Assembly (NCBI RefSeq): GCF_026240635.1
Contig: NZ_CP110848.1
Coordinates: 2,358,501-2,422,500 of the forward strand
Length of the DNA stretch: 64,000 nt
From: Trichothermofontia sichuanensis B231
GTDB taxonomy: Bacteria > Cyanobacteriota > Cyanobacteriia > B231
Direction: 5' to 3'
Shown: in pieces, positions 52,128 to 61,117 of the stretch
Layout of the letters: every line of letters starts with the position of its first letter
How positions within the stretch are numbered: position 1 is the first letter of the stretch
Translations under genes and position numbers: made by a program
Notes under the pieces: model-generated
Databases searched by the model: none
What the model was told of the DNA's origin: nothing
Seen by the model: the letters and a program-made list of their open reading frames with translations, nothing else

Positions 52128-52687
52128 GCAAACGATTGATTGCTCCGGTATGTAATCAACAGTAGTGTTGCTGGCACGATGGACGCCGCGATCGTGCCAA
52201 CTATGCTTGCTCCTTGCCGATCCCCTGAACAAGGGAAGTAAGCGACTGTCTGCGCTTCTCCTGAGCTTTATTGTGTCATACTATCCGCCTTTCCTCGCTG
52301 TCTCCAGTCCCCCCACAGCAACCCCTCTGATGGCAGAATACCCTCTCTGGCGAGGAAGGTAACCCACTGCGGCTAAGGTACCCAGGATCGGCACATCGGC
52401 CAATATTCGGCAAATATCCTGAGGAGGGATTCGCTATAGTGGTCTCGATACCAGGCACGCTCCTCGCCGACCCGCTTGGTGGCGATCGCGCAGCCATATC
52501 CAAAAGCTGGACACGTCACGTCTTGACCAGAATCCCCAACGGGATATGCGACAATGCAGAACCGACCCCATCCCTGGTCGGTTGCCTGGGGGATCCCTGA
52601 GACCATTGGGATATCCCCCACTGGGAGGATACCTCGCCGGAATCGACGACCCCAGCTCTCTCAACCCTACGGAAGGCAAACCCTCGT
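52128..52687. other. Divergent intergenic region
   Basis: About 560 bp between the minus-strand PP2C and plus-strand kinase genes. Several overlapping open frames exist on both strands but none has family features or ribosome sites, so nothing is called. It should hold two promoters. Confidence 0.5.
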
Positions 52688-54592
52688 ATGTTACCCCCCC
52701 TTGCTGCTGGCACCACTCTCCAGAACCGCTATCGCCTGCTGGGGCTGTTGGGCCAGGGTGGGTTTGGACGAACCTACCTGGCGGAGGATTTGGGCCGTTT
52801 TAACGAGCGCTGTGTCCTGAAGGAATATATCCCGATTCAGGCGGGTCCCTTAGCATTGCAAAAATCCCAGGAATTGTTTCAGCGGGAAGCCCAAATTCTC
52901 TATCAGATTCAGCACCCGCAAATCCCCCAGTTCCGGGCTACCTTTGAGCATGATCAACGCCTGTTCCTGGTCCAGGACTACGCGGCGGGCAAAACCTACC
53001 GCACCTTGCTCAACGAGCGCCGCCATACCCAGCCTACACCTCCAGCTCAGGGTTACTTTACGGATGCCGATATCATCCAATTGCTGCATGATTTGCTGCC
53101 CGTGCTGAGTTATCTGCACCAACAGGGCATTATCCACCGCGACATTTCCCCTGATAACATCATTCAGCGCGAGCCGGATCACCTGCCCGTGCTGATTGAC
53201 TTCGGCGCTGTTAAAGAAGTCGCAACGCGCTTCCAAGCGGGGGCGATGAATACACCTGCTACCACCGTCGGGAAGCCGGGGTATGCCCCCAGTGAACAAA
53301 TGCAAACCGGCCAAGCCTATCCCAGTAGCGATCTCTATGCCCTGGCGGTGACCGCGATCGTCCTCATGACCGGACGAGAGCCGGGGGAATTGTTTGATGC
53401 GGTGAATCTGGTCTGGCACTGGACCCAGTGGGTACCGGCAGTCCATCCAGGGTTAGTCGCGATTTTGAATCGGATGCTGAGCCAGCGACCGGGCGATCGC
53501 TATCCCAGCGCTGCTGCCGTGCTGCAGGATCTGCAAACCCTCAGCCCCAATGCACCGCCGGTGCCTTCTGTGCCCCCCCCGCCCGATCTCTCCCAGGTCA
53601 AAACCGTGGCGGTGGCCTATCCCCAGGGTAAACCCGTGATCAATCCGGCGACGGCCTATGGGACCTCCCCCCCTGAGTCGAGTAACCATGCCTCCTTTTG
53701 GGATGACCCCTGGGCGGTGGGGTTGCTAGGGCTGGTGTTGGTGGTTCTGACGGGGATTGGCTCCTGGGCTGTGGTGACCTATGTGATGGAGCGACAGTCA
53801 GTGTCGGTTTCTCCTAGCCCCACGCCTAGTCCGACGGTGAGTGCTCCCCCGGCGGCACCCAGTCCCTCGCCGGCACCCCCCAGCCCGTCACCTCAACCTA
53901 GCGAATTCAGCGAGCGGATTACCCTCAAACCGGGGGAAGCGTTTTCCCGTGAGGGCCAACTCCAGGCTGGTCAAACCCTTACCCTCCAGTTTTCGGCGAC
54001 GCAGGGCCAACAATTGCGGGCCATCTTGGATAGTGAAGGCATTTTGATGACGGTCTTGAGGCCAGATCAACAGCCGATCGCGGATCGGGCAGAACGGGTG
54101 ACGGCTTGGGAAGGGGAATTAACCGATACCGGGGACTATGCCGTCCAGTTGCGTCCGATCGCGGGCCTTGCCAAGGGTGGCTATCGCCTGGAACTCCTGC
54201 TGACGGGGAACAGTCCCCCGGAACCCAGCCCCAGCCCCAGCCCTACCCCCACCGAGTCCCCTTCGCCAGAACCGGAACCGACGTTCAATACCCAGGTGTT
54301 GGACATTCCAGCGGATGTACCAGAGGTGAACGTCAGCGGCCAAACCAGTCCTCAACAGATCAAGCGGTTTATTGTGAAGGTGGAAGCCGGCCAAGTTCTC
54401 TCGGCAGTGGTCCTATCGGGACAGGCAGCAACGATGGATATTCGTTACCCGGATGGCCAGTTGGTCGAAGATGCGACTAAGGTCCTGAGCTGGCAGGGGC
54501 AGGTCCCCCAGACGGGCACTTACCAAATTGATGTGGTCGCGCCGGAGCCAACGGACTTTACGATCGCGGTGGGGGTGCGCAATCCGGGCTAA
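52688..54592 (+). CDS. Serine/threonine protein kinase with membrane anchor and extracytoplasmic repeats
   Basis: A 634-residue Hanks-type kinase. The catalytic domain (about 1-275) has RLLGLLGQGGFGRTYLAED (ATP loop), the lysine in VLKEYIP, the FQREAQIL helix, the loop IIHRDISPDNII, DFGAVK in place of DFG-Leu, and GYAPSEQMQ. A Pro-rich linker and one membrane helix (VGLLGLVLVVLTGIGSWAVV, near residue 350) follow. A second, very Pro/Ser-rich linker (PSPTPSPTVSAPPAAPSPSP) leads to two beta-sandwich-like repeats: LQAGQTLTLQFSATQGQQL and VEAGQVLSAVVLSGQAATM, both followed by a WEGEL/WQGQVPQTG-type turn typical of pre-peptidase-like domains. A role in sensing extracytoplasmic conditions is plausible but not shown. 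Confidence 0.92.
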   Translation: MLPPLAAGTTLQNRYRLLGLLGQGGFGRTYLAEDLGRFNERCVLKEYIPIQAGPLALQKSQELFQREAQILYQIQHPQIPQFRATFEHDQRLFLVQDYAAGKTYRTLLNERRHTQPTPPAQGYFTDADIIQLLHDLLPVLSYLHQQGIIHRDISPDNIIQREPDHLPVLIDFGAVKEVATRFQAGAMNTPATTVGKPGYAPSEQMQTGQAYPSSDLYALAVTAIVLMTGREPGELFDAVNLVWHWTQWVPAVHPGLVAILNRMLSQRPGDRYPSAAAVLQDLQTLSPNAPPVPSVPPPPDLSQVKTVAVAYPQGKPVINPATAYGTSPPESSNHASFWDDPWAVGLLGLVLVVLTGIGSWAVVTYVMERQSVSVSPSPTPSPTVSAPPAAPSPSPAPPSPSPQPSEFSERITLKPGEAFSREGQLQAGQTLTLQFSATQGQQLRAILDSEGILMTVLRPDQQPIADRAERVTAWEGELTDTGDYAVQLRPIAGLAKGGYRLELLLTGNSPPEPSPSPSPTPTESPSPEPEPTFNTQVLDIPADVPEVNVSGQTSPQQIKRFIVKVEAGQVLSAVVLSGQAATMDIRYPDGQLVEDATKVLSWQGQVPQTGTYQIDVVAPEPTDFTIAVGVRNPG

Positions 54593-54700
54593 GGGTTACG
54601 GAGTTCAAAACTTGCCCCGAGCAGGGGGCCATTACCTGTACACGTGTGGGCCGGCCATTTCCGGTAAAGTGTGGATGCTCTCCGCTTGTGCGAGTTGTCT

Positions 54701-56011
54701 ATGTCTTCTGTATTGTTGCAACAAGTGCGACTGATTGATCCGATCGCGCCGCAGGTTTCCCGAGCGTCTGCACACACGGATCGCGTGACGGATGTCCTGA
54801 TCACGGACAACTACCTCACCCAAATCGGCGATGGCCTCACGGCTGGCCCGGAGATTCCCCGCCAGAATGGTCAGGGCCTGATCCTGGGACCGGGATTAGT
54901 GGACCTGTATAGCCACAGTGGCGAACCAGGATTCGAGTCACGAGAAACGTTAGCCTCCCTGGGACGAGCGGCGATCGCGGGAGGCTTTACCCGCCTGACC
55001 CTACTACCCGATACCCAGCCCGTGCTGGATCATCCGGCTGGCTGGCGTTGGCTGCAATCTAGTTTCAGCCAGTTGGGTCTGCCCTTGCGGCTGGATAGTT
55101 GGGGTGCCTTAACGATCGCCGCCCAGGGCGAGCAAATGACCGAGTTCGCCGACTTGATCGCAGCGGGGGTGATCGGGTTAGCTGATGGCCATCCCCTAGC
55201 TGACCTCCGATTACTGTGGCGCATCCTGGAGTATGCCCAACCCTTGGGCAAACCGATCGCCCTCTGGCCCTGCCAACCCCAATTAAACTACCCAGGCGGC
55301 GTTCGGGAGGGAACGGATGCCATCCGTTTAGGGTTGCCCCGGGTGCCTGCGCTTGCGGAAACCATCGCGATCGCTGCCATTGTGGAATGCGTGGCGGCGA
55401 CCGGCACGCCCGTACATCTGATGCGCATCTCCACCGCACGGGGGGTAGAAATGATTGCCGAGGCCAAGGCAAAAGGGCTACCGATCACAGCCAGTACAAC
55501 CTGGATGCACCTACTCCTGAGCACAGCCGACCTGGAAGGTTCCTCCGGACTGCCGCCCTATGATCCGAACCTGCACCTGGCCTCCCCCCTGGGAACACCG
55601 AGCGATCGCCAAGCGCTAATTGCAGCGATTCAGACCGGCGTCTTAGATGCGATCGCCATTGATCATACCCCCTACACCTACGAAGAAAAGACCGTGGCCT
55701 TTAGTGAATCGCCCCCCGGCGCGATTGGGCTGGAATTAGCACTGCCATTACTGTGGCAGCATCTGGTCCTATCCGGTTTAGTGCCCGCTACTACCCTCTG
55801 GCATTGCCTCAGTACGGCTCCCGCCCACTGTCTCCAGCAATCCCCCCCGACGCTGACCCCTGGTTGTACCGCAGAATTAACCCTGTTTGACCCCCAACAA
55901 ACTTGGGTTGTGGGTGCCCAAACCTTAGCCTCTCAAGCCACCAATACCCCTTGGCTAGGGCAAACCCTCACCGGTCGAGTGGTCAAAACCTGGGCACCGC
56001 CGGCGAATTAG
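54701..56011 (+). CDS. Dihydroorotase-like protein, probably not catalytic
   Basis: An amidohydrolase of the dihydroorotase class (436 residues, starting at MSSVLLQQVRLIDP). The TIM-barrel pattern is present (LILGPGLVDLYSHSGEPGFE, AAIAGGFTRLTLLPDT, IDHTPYTYEEKTVAFSESPPG, LTPGCTAELTLFDP). However, the metal- and substrate-binding motif usually read as HxHxREPG is YSHSGEPG here, so the first histidine is Tyr70 and the arginine is Gly74. This resembles the cyanobacterial dihydroorotase-like type and the inactive paralogues that pair with aspartate transcarbamoylase. A working PyrC is not visible in the window. No pyr gene is adjacent. Confidence 0.8.
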   Translation: MSSVLLQQVRLIDPIAPQVSRASAHTDRVTDVLITDNYLTQIGDGLTAGPEIPRQNGQGLILGPGLVDLYSHSGEPGFESRETLASLGRAAIAGGFTRLTLLPDTQPVLDHPAGWRWLQSSFSQLGLPLRLDSWGALTIAAQGEQMTEFADLIAAGVIGLADGHPLADLRLLWRILEYAQPLGKPIALWPCQPQLNYPGGVREGTDAIRLGLPRVPALAETIAIAAIVECVAATGTPVHLMRISTARGVEMIAEAKAKGLPITASTTWMHLLLSTADLEGSSGLPPYDPNLHLASPLGTPSDRQALIAAIQTGVLDAIAIDHTPYTYEEKTVAFSESPPGAIGLELALPLLWQHLVLSGLVPATTLWHCLSTAPAHCLQQSPPTLTPGCTAELTLFDPQQTWVVGAQTLASQATNTPWLGQTLTGRVVKTWAPPAN

Positions 56012-56214
56012 CCAGAATCATCATGAATCACCAGTTACTCCTGGCGAGTTGATTTCTAGACCTCGCGATCGCACCTGCGTCAGCGATAGAACAGTCGGGG
56101 CGATGCCCAACATTCAGCCAAAATTTTTGCGAAATCCAACCGTCGGCATCACCGTGGGATGTACCCTGGTAGGAACAGGTGTTGATTGTGGCACGAAGTG
56201 AGATAAAGCGACCT

Positions 56215-57387
56215 ATGAAAGCCATGATTCTGGCAGCGGGAAAGGGAACACGGGTCCGTCCGATTACCTATACCATCCCCAAACCCATGATTCCCATCCT
56301 GCAAAAACCCGTAATGGAGTTCTTGCTGGAGTTACTGCGCAGCCACGGGTTTGATCAGATCATGGTTAACGTCAGCCACCTCGCCTACGAAATTGAAAAC
56401 TATTTTCGTGATGGTCAGCGCTTTGGGGTCCAAATTGCCTACTCCTTTGAGGGGCGGATTGTTGATGGCGAACTGGTAGGAGAAGCCCTCGGCTCAGCCG
56501 GGGGGATGCGCCGGATTCAAGACTTCTCCCCTTTTTTTGATGACACCTTTGTGGTGCTATGCGGTGATGCCCTGATTGATCTGGACTTAACTGCTGCCGT
56601 CAAGTGGCATAAGGAAAAGGGCGCGATCGCAACGGTTGTGATGAAATCGGTCCCGCGTGAGGAAGTCTCCAGCTATGGGGTTGTTGTCACCGACGACAAG
56701 GGTCGAATTCAAGCTTTCCAGGAAAAGCCAGCCGTTGAAGCGGCCCTAAGTACGAATATCAATACCGGGATTTACATTTTCGAGCCAGAAGTGCTGGACT
56801 ATATCCCCTCTGGCCAAGTCTATGATATCGGGGGGGATTTATTCCCCCACCTGGTTGAAATCGGTGCCCCCTTCTATGGCATTTCAATGGATTTCCAATG
56901 GGTGGATATTGGGAAAGTGCCAGACTACTGGCGAGCCATCCGTGGGGTACTCATGGGCGAAATTCGCAATGTCGCCATTCCCGGTCAACAGGTAGCCCCC
57001 GGTGTGTATACCGGTCTGAATGTGGCGGCTAATTGGGACAAAATTGATATTCAGGGACCCGTCTATATCGGTGGCATGACTCGCATTGAAGATGGGGCGA
57101 AAATTATTGGCCCTACGATGATTGGTCCCAATTGTTATGTTTGTAGTGGGGCGGTTGTCGATAACAGTGTCATTTTTGAGTATTCTCGCCTAGGGCCAGG
57201 GGTTCGTCTGGTGGATAAGCTGGTGTTTGGCCGCTATTGCGTGGATAAAACCGGTGCCGCGATCGATGTCCAGGCGGCGGCGCTCAACTGGCTGATCACT
57301 GATAGCCGCCAACCTCCCCTGGAAACCCATCCCTCCGAAAGTCGGGCGATCGCCGAACTCCTGCAAGAGTCTCCCCCAAGCTACTGA
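56215..57387 (+). CDS. cugP: CugP-type UDP-glucose pyrophosphorylase (nucleotidyltransferase)
   Basis: A sugar-phosphate nucleotidyltransferase of 390 residues starting at MKAMILAAGKGTRVRPITYT. The GGKG-type signature, KPMIPILQKPVMEFLLELL, the CGDALIDLDLTA metal site and EKPAVEAALSTNINTGIYIF are visible, followed by a left-handed hexapeptide-like helix in the last 130 residues (GPVYIGGMTRIEDGAKIIG). The sequence corresponds to the cyanobacterial group characterised in Synechocystis as CugP, earlier annotated as mannose-1-phosphate guanylyltransferase. It would make UDP-glucose, substrate of UGD at 6.6 kb. The 12 N-terminal residues of a longer frame are unsupported. Confidence 0.85.
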   Translation: MKAMILAAGKGTRVRPITYTIPKPMIPILQKPVMEFLLELLRSHGFDQIMVNVSHLAYEIENYFRDGQRFGVQIAYSFEGRIVDGELVGEALGSAGGMRRIQDFSPFFDDTFVVLCGDALIDLDLTAAVKWHKEKGAIATVVMKSVPREEVSSYGVVVTDDKGRIQAFQEKPAVEAALSTNINTGIYIFEPEVLDYIPSGQVYDIGGDLFPHLVEIGAPFYGISMDFQWVDIGKVPDYWRAIRGVLMGEIRNVAIPGQQVAPGVYTGLNVAANWDKIDIQGPVYIGGMTRIEDGAKIIGPTMIGPNCYVCSGAVVDNSVIFEYSRLGPGVRLVDKLVFGRYCVDKTGAAIDVQAAALNWLITDSRQPPLETHPSESRAIAELLQESPPSY

Positions 57388-57401
57388 GCGATGGCAGACT
57401 A

Positions 57402-58255
57402 TTAAGGGTTGCAATAGGCACAGTGGGCAGGATCTGCCTGTGTCAGGCCCAAGGCATTGGGGCGATATTCTTGATAATCGCAACGTTGGCAAGCAAACCG
57501 CTCTGCCCGGATCACTGCTGTTGGCATCTGGCACCATTGACAGGGTAGCCCCGGAATTTGCTCTACACAGCTAAACCCAGGACAGTTGCAGGCAGGACAA
57601 GTTTGCTGTACGCGTTGTAAGAGGTCTTGGGTAGCCGCGGCAATCACCTGCATTCGGGTAGGGTTGTGCATCGCCCGCATATCCGTCTCCAGATGCACCT
57701 GGGCTGTAGGCGATTGGCAGAGGAATTGCGCAACCGTCTGTTCCAGGACGGATGGATCGCGAATCCCCTTCACGATCGGCTCCCCCGCTTGAGACTGGGC
57801 CTGGGGCATCACCACCAGACCATGATCGGGAAAACCGACGCGCTCGGCAAAGGCCAAGGCTTCCGCCAGCGATCGCACCGTTTGCTGGGCATAGTTGGTT
57901 TGGGTAGACACCACTTCCCCAACAATCTCCAGGTTTTGCTCTTGGTCCAGACACAGCACTATTTCGCGATTACAGGCTACATAGGGAGCCGCCGGATGGG
58001 GGAAAAAGCCCCCTCGCTGGCGATCGCCAGGGTAGCCCCGGTGGCAGCGAGGGCCGCCTCCGCCTTCTGCCGGGCCGCCTCCCGCTGCGACCCCGATCGC
58101 GGAATATCCCGGGTAAAGGTGCCAAAGCGATCACTATCAAATGCTGAGGGTACGATCGCCCGCACACCCAAAGCCGCTTCCACTAAGGGCGCGATCACCT
58201 GTTCCTTCTGGTGCATAGTGGCAATCACCAGTGTTCGCCCAGCAAATCCATCCAT
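57402..58255 (-). pseudogene. DUF6671-like zinc-ribbon protein, frameshifted
   Basis: Two pieces on the minus strand form one protein. The N half (MDGFAGRTLVIATMHQKEQV to AIASEGAF) ends early at 57977. The C half continues from VLCLDQEQNLEIVGEVVST to a zinc-ribbon-rich end with paired CxxC motifs (CPACNCPG, PCQWCQMP, CQRCDYQE, HCAYC). Re-reading one T in the TTTTTCCCCC run (57998-58007) joins them: AFFPHPAAPYVACNREIVL. So one base is missing against the expected gene. It may be a sequencing error in a homopolymer, a recent mutation or a -1 ribosomal frameshift. The gene lies convergent to cugP. The DUF name is from memory of the pattern. Confidence 0.65.
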
Positions 58256-58363
58256 GACTCACGCGTCGTCCACGGCAACCTTACAACGCTGCAACCTTGA
58301 TACCTCAGATGCTTAAGATATCTAAGAACGAGTATGCGGCAGGATGGCCACCGACTGGCTAGG

Positions 58364-58987
58364 CTACTGAGCACTCTGGAGGGCAGGAATGAAGACAGAA
58401 TACATACCCCGCAGATCACCGGGTTGGAAGTTATAAGCCAAATCCTGGGGATAACGCTCCTTGACAAACTGGGGTCGCCCATCCTTGGCCCCATGACAGG
58501 CTAGACAACTGGGTTCAACATCAATCCGTCGATAGTAATGAATCCCCGGTTGGGAGTTACCTGCAGCATCGGTTAGGGTTTCCGGCTGCCAGAATCCTGT
58601 TAGTTCTGAGTGCTTTTGAAATTGCTCTAGAGCCTGCCATTCATAAAGGTTGGCGGGGGCATGTTCCGGGTTGCGATACTTCTGAGCCACCTGTCGCACC
58701 TGCCAGCCCTGTTCCTCGCTAAGCTGCTTGGCCCGCATCCCCACCGGCTTGCACACCTCCTTAAAGGTTTGCATCGTGGGTTCCGTCGCAGCTCCCTCTA
58801 AGGTAGCGGCAAGACCCGATCGCAGGGCATCTAAAGACTCAATTTCAACGACGGCGGTACTGAGTTCTTGAACCACCGTCGCTAATTCTGCTTCGTTGAG
58901 ACCCGCATAGGCGGGGGTATGATCAATTGCCATCAGGACCACGATCGCTAATATCGCCCCAATGACACGACGCAAAAGTGTTCCCAT
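58364..58987 (-). CDS. Tll0287-like c-type heme protein (DUF3365)
   Basis: A 207-residue secreted or membrane-associated protein with a signal peptide (hydrophobic stretch at 8-22, probable cleavage after AYA-28). A CxxCH heme motif is at CLACH (161-165), within EPSCLACHGAKDG. The rest (KPVGMRAKQL, YEWQALEQFQ, GIHYYRRIDV, YNFQPGDLRGMYSVFIPAL) matches the PAS-fold DUF3365 protein whose structure is known from Thermosynechococcus (Tll0287). A redox-sensing role is thought likely for such proteins but not proven. It starts near an ATG without a strong ribosome site. Confidence 0.88.
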   Translation of the reverse strand: MGTLLRRVIGAILAIVVLMAIDHTPAYAGLNEAELATVVQELSTAVVEIESLDALRSGLAATLEGAATEPTMQTFKEVCKPVGMRAKQLSEEQGWQVRQVAQKYRNPEHAPANLYEWQALEQFQKHSELTGFWQPETLTDAAGNSQPGIHYYRRIDVEPSCLACHGAKDGRPQFVKERYPQDLAYNFQPGDLRGMYSVFIPALQSAQ

Positions 58988-59301
58988 CGGTTTTTGTGAC
59001 TCCGGCTTCAGGACGTACTACCCATCCTAGCAAACTATAACTAATTAGTTATATGGTCAATACCAATATCGATTGGATGGGGGACTGCTCTTAACAGTCT
59101 CCTGGGGAAGCGACTAGTCGGGGTTGATAGTCATGGCAATTTAGGCTGAAGCAACCCCCTCACCCCCCGCCCGTCTCCCAGAGTGGGAGAGGGGAGCCAA
59201 AAACTGTATCGTTCTTATTTGGATTGACCATAAGATCGGCGGTTTAAGATCAGTTTAAGATCAAAGGGGCGCCGCCGATACCGTCAAATTCGCTGGCTAA
59301 C
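58988..59301. other. Intergenic region upstream of the heme protein gene
   Basis: Contains one MITE-like copy (59126-59232); nothing else recognisable before the tRNA. Confidence 0.6.
59126..59232. repeat. MITE-like element, 107 bp, copy 4
   Basis: Starts GATAGTCATGGCAATTTAGG and ends CTTATTTGGATTGACCATA. Flanked on the right by a tRNA-Arg gene 70 bp away. Confidence 0.8.
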
Positions 59302-59373
59302 GAGCATGGAGGGACTTGAACCCCCGACACCCAGAACCGGAATCTGGTGCTCTATCCACTGAGCTACATGCCC
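59302..59373 (-). tRNA. tRNA-Arg (anticodon CCG)
   Basis: Reading the minus strand, the 7-bp acceptor stem GGGCATG pairs with CATGCTC (one G-T). The D arm has GCTC/GAGC, the anticodon arm CCAGA-TTCCGGT-TCTGG with loop positions 34-36 CCG, and the T arm GGGGGTTCAAGTCCCTC. The CCA end is not encoded. It reads Arg codon CGG. Confidence 0.95.
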
Positions 59374-59444
59374 TTATTGTTACTTGTTATTCTAGCACCC
59401 TCTGCTGCGATCGCCGCGACGATCACCGGGGCACTGATGCAGAT

Positions 59445-60677
59445 TCAGTTCCCCCCCCGATTAGTGCCGCCAAATATCTGGAAAATAAAGTTCGAGATCG
59501 ATAGCGTCGTTCCAATCACACGGGCCAGAGGCCCCAGGATAGCTTCCATTGAATCCCCAAAACTGGCCGAAGTCGACCGACCGACTAAAATCACATCATT
59601 AGGCCGCAGCAGCGGATTGGTGGTCTCATCAATGCCTCGATCAAAGTCAACCTTAACCCGGCGATCGGTGGCCGTCCCATCGGGATTCAGCCGCAGCAAC
59701 CGCACTGACCTGCGCCGCGCCCGCTGGGGATTAAAACCACCCGCCCGCAGCAGGGCCTGGTTCAGGGAGGTATTCGGGGGAACCTCTAAGATACCTGGGC
59801 TTCTTACCTCACCAATGACCCCCACGCGAATGGTATCGGGTGACAGGTTAGCGGTAGTCAGAGCCGCCAACTCGTCCGAGGCAACGGTTGTTGCCGGAAT
59901 CAGAACACTATCCCCATCCCGCAGGGTAATATCTTGGGCCAGATCTCCGCTCAGGACCAAGTCCCAAAGATTGATCGTCAAAGTTTCAGGTTGTCCTGGG
60001 GGTTGTCGGCGTGAGATCCGCACATTCCGCAAATCGGCATTTTGGGTAATACCCCCCGCTTCCTTCACCAGATCCGTAACTGTCGGGTACAACGCTCCGT
60101 CGGTAATCGTCAGGCTATAGGAACCGGGCCGCGTCACCTCACCACTAATGGCCAGCCGCAAGGGACGGGCTTTGACCAAGGCTACGGTGGTTACCGGTTG
60201 GACAAAACTTTCGGAGTAGCGATCGGTCAACAGTTGTCCCGCCTCTTCCAGGGTTAAGCCTGCTAGCATCACGCGGCCAATCCGGGGCAGGCTCAGGGAG
60301 CCATCCACCAGGATTTGGTACTCGCCGCCATAGTCTGGCAGATCAAAAATATTAATCTTGACCGTATCGCCAGGCCCCAGGCGATAGACCGCTTCGCCCT
60401 GCTCATCTGTGGGTGGGGTTTCATCATTGGTTGGGGGCGGCGTCGGGGTAACCGGGGCGGGGGTAGTCGGGGCCAGGGGCCGGCTCTGTTCCTGGATTTG
60501 CCGCAAAAGCTGTTCTAAACTCTGAACACCGGGCAGCGGGGGTGCAGGGCGCGAGGTGGGGGGATGGGGTTGGGCATACACCGCTAGCGTGCCCACCAGA
60601 TTAATCATGCCCGCCTCGGTGAGTCCTACCGTGAGCGTCATCAGTAGGGTGGCGCATTGAGAAGCTGAACGTGTCAT
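59445..60677 (-). CDS. Polysaccharide export protein (Wza-type, SLBB)
   Basis: A 410-residue outer-membrane-type export protein. An N-terminal signal-like stretch (ATLLMTLTVGLTEAG or LVGTLAVYA) is followed by a Pro-rich region (about 35-90), then the polysaccharide export domain (YRLGPGDTVKINIFDL, DGSLSLPRIGRVMLAGLTLEEA). Two SLBB-like repeats follow (AISGEVTRPGSYSLTI and GVIGEVRSPGILEV). Length fits a Wza/EpsA-like protein. It fits functionally with the UDP-sugar genes of the window, but no flippase or glycosyltransferase is adjacent. A methionine at residue 24 is a second possible start. Confidence 0.92.
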   Translation of the reverse strand: MTRSASQCATLLMTLTVGLTEAGMINLVGTLAVYAQPHPPTSRPAPPLPGVQSLEQLLRQIQEQSRPLAPTTPAPVTPTPPPTNDETPPTDEQGEAVYRLGPGDTVKINIFDLPDYGGEYQILVDGSLSLPRIGRVMLAGLTLEEAGQLLTDRYSESFVQPVTTVALVKARPLRLAISGEVTRPGSYSLTITDGALYPTVTDLVKEAGGITQNADLRNVRISRRQPPGQPETLTINLWDLVLSGDLAQDITLRDGDSVLIPATTVASDELAALTTANLSPDTIRVGVIGEVRSPGILEVPPNTSLNQALLRAGGFNPQRARRRSVRLLRLNPDGTATDRRVKVDFDRGIDETTNPLLRPNDVILVGRSTSASFGDSMEAILGPLARVIGTTLSISNFIFQIFGGTNRGGN

Positions 60678-61117
60678 ACCTTACCGGGTGCCCCCCTGTC
60701 AAGGCGGGTAATCGTTTTTCCTATTCTGCAAATCTGGCGGCTATCCGACAAGGTATTCCTGGGTTCAGTCCCCATTCAGGTTATATCCCTCACTTGAGCA
60801 GCTTGCCAGGGAGTTATTCCAGCTAGTACTTGGTCACGGGTCGCTGTCCAGCCGACAATGCCACCCTCTGCCCGGACCATTGCCAGGGTGGCCTGTTGGC
60901 ATTCGCGGAAATCGCTGGCTGTTATAGGCTGTTATAGTCATTGTAATTTAGGCTGAAACAGCACCCGCACCCCCAGCCCCTCTCCCAGAGCGGCAGAGGG
61001 GAGTGAAAAACTGTATCGTTCTTATTTGAATTGACTATACACCCGCTTGCCTCGATGCGTCGACTCAAAATGCCAACTAAATTCATAGCTTTAAGAAAAG
61101 TCTGGCTTTAGTGCTCG
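60678..61117. other. Intergenic region
   Basis: About 440 bp between the export protein and the ABC ATPase, both on the minus strand. A MITE-like copy occupies 60933-61039. No further gene seen. Confidence 0.6.
60933..61039. repeat. MITE-like element, 107 bp, copy 5
   Basis: Starts TATAGTCATTGTAATTTAGG and ends CTTATTTGAATTGACTATA. The ends match at 20 of 29 positions as inverted repeats, TATAGTCA being identical in both. This copy preserves the terminal symmetry best. Confidence 0.85.

Noticed and set aside
52276-52820. Several overlapping frames of 60-90 codons on both strands
   Set aside because: They are in the divergent promoter region, have no ribosome sites and overlap the real kinase start.
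57998-58007. Programmed -1 frameshift
   Set aside because: The run GCUUUUUCCCCC does not fit the X-XXY-YYZ heptamer in the zero frame; a base deletion or sequencing error is simpler. Kept only as a possibility.
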